NCBI GenBank assembly: GCA_030605085.1
Contig: JAUWBH010000070.1
Location: 1-26,806 of the forward strand
Direction of reading: 5' to 3'
Length of the DNA stretch: 26,806 nt
Source of the DNA: Promethearchaeota archaeon
GTDB taxonomy: Archaea; Asgardarchaeota; Lokiarchaeia; Sigynarchaeales; SOKP01
A program made the position numbers and the translations under genes. Under the pieces are notes generated by a model. That model was not told the DNA's origin and ran no database searches. It saw only the letters and a list, made by a program, of their open reading frames with translations. This document shows positions 25,401 through 26,806 of the stretch, one piece after another; within the stretch, counting starts at the first letter, position 1, and each line of letters begins with the position of its first letter.

Positions 25401-26806
25401 TATGGTTTTCTATATTTAATTGGATCTCTCCTTGTTTTTTTCCTTTTAATCGATCTGAATTTAAATAACGCTTTAACATTAGTCTTTTCACACCTCTATC
25501 GTAGTCCCAACCCCATTTAACGTAATTCTCTGTATGTTTTTGAAAAGAATTTCCGAAAATTAGGATTAGATCTTTTGTATCGAGTTTAATCAGAATGCTT
25601 ATTAGTTGTTTTTTATCTTCTTCATTAATGTCCTTTTTTTTGATTATTTTCAGTAAAAGAGCTTTTCCTTCTTCGCTAATTGTCTTAAATTTTTCTAAAT
25701 TCTCCTTTAAAAACTCCTTCCAATTCTTATCCGAATCAATTTTCTCTTCAGATCCTTTTAACTGTTTTAATTTTTGAGCAAGATGTTTCGGAAATTTTTC
25801 TCTTTCCGCAAGAATTTGATTCATATACCAAATGTAATTTTTATCGTAAAATTTAATAAAATAGAACAAGTTTCTAAACAACTCCTTTTGTTCAGGACTA
25901 ACCTTTTCTAAAATTTTTAGTAAATTAAACAATTCTATTGATTCTGCCATCGAAATTGTATTTCTTTCGTATTTCTGTATCAAAAAGATTATCCTTTTTC
26001 TATCCCTTCTTAATTGGCTAAAAAGATTAACTAAGTTAATTAATTCCTGCTTTTCATTTTCAGAAAGTTCTCCAGATTCGTTAATCCATTTTAGTAACAA
26101 TAGTTTCCATTTTTCTTGACTTTCTTTTCTCTTCTTTAACACTTCTTTGTTTTTGTTCTCAAACCATTTTTTAAATGCTTTTGTTTCTTTCTTAGCGTAA
26201 AGCGGTCTTTTACCTGTTTCTTGATGGAAGGAGTTGTAAAGCCTTAGCTTTATTTTCTCTGTCTTATCTTTAAGTTCCTTTCCAGACTCTTGCTTGGTCT
26301 CCCGCTCTATTTCCGATTCGACTTTTTGTTCGAATTCTCGTTCCATTTCTATGTCTATTTCGTTCACAATCTCTTGTTCGATCTCTAATTCTTTCTCTAA
26401 ATCTACTTCTTGTTCGACTTTTTGTTTTACTTCGGAATCAATTTCGTTCACAATCTCTTGTTCGATCTTATATTCTTTCTCTGACTCCACTTCATGTTCA
26501 ATTTCTTGTTCTACCTTACAATCAATTTTTTTACCAATTTCTTGTTCGATCTCAAAATCATTCTCTAATTCGACTTCTCGTTCCATTTCTTGGTCGACTT
26601 TTTGCTTTTTTTCTCTTTTAGTTTCTTGCTCAATGTTTTCATCTAATTCTATTTCGAAATCCCTCTCAATTTCTTGCTTTTCTTCTTGTTTTATTTCTTG
26701 ATCCACTTCTTGGTTAATTTCATTGTTCGTTTCTTGATTTAAATCTTCCTTTACTTCTTGTTCAATTTCTTTCCCGTCTTCTTGCTCGATCTCTTGTTTT
26801 GTTTCT
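22435..26806 (-). CDS. Giant repeat protein: coiled coil, helical repeats, TFIIB/cyclin-like repeats and PD-(D/E)XK nuclease (5' end beyond window)
   Basis: At least 1,456 residues are encoded, and the frame is open to the window edge. GTG 26706 is therefore not the true start. Numbered from that GTG: residues 1-150 are Glu/Gln-rich with a 28-residue period (IEQEIVNEID at 81-90 and 109-118), suited to coiled coil. Helical units of the form LLxKIIxKxxxxEEDKxxLxxIL occur near 202, 349 and 481. From about 600 to 1100, segments resemble TFIIB/cyclin repeats, clearest at 715-770 (IPIYFSASIVYLIPR...ATEIAKITGIDKNSIVSTFHKHLK). The C-terminus carries a PD-(D/E)XK signature: GHIDLL (Asp1336), ADYK (Asp1349, Lys1351) and Gln1361 in PQITIYAL, like Cas4/RecB nucleases. 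Cys clusters for an Fe-S site are not seen. It could be a DNA-binding nuclease of a defence or mobile system, or a repair factor. The function is unknown. Confidence 0.7.
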   Translation of the reverse strand, partial: ETKQEIEQEDGKEIEQEVKEDLNQETNNEINQEVDQEIKQEEKQEIERDFEIELDENIEQETKREKKQKVDQEMEREVELENDFEIEQEIGKKIDCKVEQEIEHEVESEKEYKIEQEIVNEIDSEVKQKVEQEVDLEKELEIEQEIVNEIDIEMEREFEQKVESEIERETKQESGKELKDKTEKIKLRLYNSFHQETGKRPLYAKKETKAFKKWFENKNKEVLKKRKESQEKWKLLLLKWINESGELSENEKQELINLVNLFSQLRRDRKRIIFLIQKYERNTISMAESIELFNLLKILEKVSPEQKELFRNLFYFIKFYDKNYIWYMNQILAEREKFPKHLAQKLKQLKGSEEKIDSDKNWKEFLKENLEKFKTISEEGKALLLKIIKKKDINEEDKKQLISILIKLDTKDLILIFGNSFQKHTENYVKWGWDYDRGVKRLMLKRYLNSDRLKGKKQGEIQLNIENHIDESIINETFLQEVLNEQNSDVKIFKEILRENLYKSTMVSINEKSKLIKIIQKEHLTEEDKEELRHILSKLPSEELKSLLGKKYELFVKNYVNISDSRESVVKNQIVGKHKFNEEKDSIKQDTSFFNSLMDEFYDGKPQNLEFLEKSSKIFKDFLINNTRIQIPIKYSPYELGGAIFYFLNGMYGNKPISHNNIYDLIMDTNKKNKKTFSRNVSELYKLLYEYYGISFDLLVMDNIRTIIQKLDYMDFEEKEHFIEISNHIVEALFDSESEKKISVSSSSIPIYFSASIVYLIPRIRKEFNKIKATEIAKITGIDKNSIVSTFHKHLKSRYIKELKKQSDVISLNREDYLDELAKKYDFPIDCKSFAFELLTLIRKNKMNGISSKIIALTITHISSIVCYNFVLPLETLCKKEKSSESSVYNAIKYFYPYLKLLLKDYEKYNLNLFELKLLIKSTNFEKIIYCIEYVNKKLNLTSECFDFALQIVEYLKNDEYNIQPKEIKSISGIIIYLGIVFFEFQKDNNLYPIMEEIGNLISVHKDNIEKQGKKFKQFYKKLSYNLLEKFINILIKEFRFSFDCQKKSDILLNLIYKKWWSRPKIGQRFSGFSISLAPVIVFVSSILLDENKKYLVINDFIKASLKNLTRLNFEKTLSTLTKYLTNEDFLKIIAFIFKHEIFPFMRSEYGIPLDKVPLFLDIRKDFSFYYSMISKRNARYVKDSVYYNDILAELGFDIIAKETDAYFPYIGTIPPKINRLEKLKIFKNIRAHLLTVYKEQGFPSHIILNIKKAREKGTSLPRISKFKIKRVRYKQRLQFEQTYVKDDVDFKEGLYRCDKGYIQEIRTSNVYTELSHPKNYKKKDILGHGQPDHTSVLQNLLEHNNNSVGIEIPIWIKYNNSFLTGHIDLLDISEDIVIVADYKPRSFFHSIPQITIYALVIKKRFNLKEVRCLIFNKDRIWIFEPLEVLKNVLKFLKSLNIELFWFNYAFNLFNI
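26290..26806. repeat. 84-bp-period internal repeat encoding Glu/Gln-rich 28-residue units
   Basis: The block beginning CGTTCACAATCTCTTGTTCG at 26361 recurs at 26445, a spacing of 84 bases or 28 codons. Looser copies built on CTTGTTCGATCTC-like words continue to the window edge. On the minus strand they encode EQEI/EVEQE-rich units, and 28 residues equals four heptads. Repeat number may vary between strains. Confidence 0.6.

Noticed and set aside
26294..26701. Ser/Cys-rich 135-residue open frame on the plus strand
   Set aside because: It is the antisense shadow of the Glu/Gln-rich repeat in the giant minus-strand gene; its Ser/Ile/Cys composition simply mirrors that repeat.
26290..26806. CRISPR-like array
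   Set aside because: The repeats are coding, degenerate and lack unique spacers; they translate as coiled-coil units.

Overview
The window is AT-rich, gene-dense archaeal DNA. Archaeal marker genes include a threonyl-tRNA synthetase with the archaeal N-terminal editing domain, an archaeal-type PRPP synthetase, an Alba protein and a UPF0200 kinase. Alongside them are eukaryote-like genes: a Ras/Rab/Arf-type small GTPase, a JAMM protease very close to Rpn11 around its active site, and a helical protein laid out like a Bro1 (ALIX) domain. This mixture points to an Asgard archaeon, most likely Lokiarchaeia-like. That placement is inferred from gene content, not from a tree.

Layout. 1-307 is non-coding and contains a 15-bp inverted repeat (1-15 / 155-169). 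308-3012 holds thrS and a HAD phosphatase, probably co-transcribed. 3037-3561 (-) is the small GTPase, whose full N-terminus requires an ATT start. 3870-5225 (-) is a membrane acyltransferase. 5404-6732 holds a four-helix membrane protein followed directly by a winged-helix membrane regulator. 6719-8038 (-) is an MfnD-like ATP-grasp ligase. A divergent spacer with a 14-bp inverted repeat separates it from the Bro1-like gene (8235-9470). 9581-12229 holds a small unknown protein, a one-cysteine IscU/NifU-like protein, a frameshifted alpha/beta hydrolase and prs. The UPF0200 kinase (-) and the JAMM protease (+) diverge around 12865. Then come Alba, a zinc ribbon preceded by a truncated copy of itself, a SAM methyltransferase, and a glutaminase-like gene cut by an in-frame amber codon.

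From about 16.7 kb the region looks accessory. Two minus-strand remnants of a VTT-family membrane gene share a roughly 55-bp direct repeat (16947-17003 / 21487-21541). They bracket an unknown membrane protein, a 43-residue ORF and an 875-residue metallophosphoesterase with a long unrecognised extension. A possible serine-recombinase remnant lies beside the right-hand copy. An intact VTT relative follows (21601-22428).

The last 4.4 kb (-) is one giant gene that runs off the right edge. It encodes a Glu/Gln-rich 28-residue repeat, helical repeats, a series of segments resembling TFIIB/cyclin folds and a C-terminal PD-(D/E)XK nuclease signature. This unusual architecture and the Bro1-like gene are the strongest candidates for undescribed biology. 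No CRISPR array, rRNA or tRNA was recognised.
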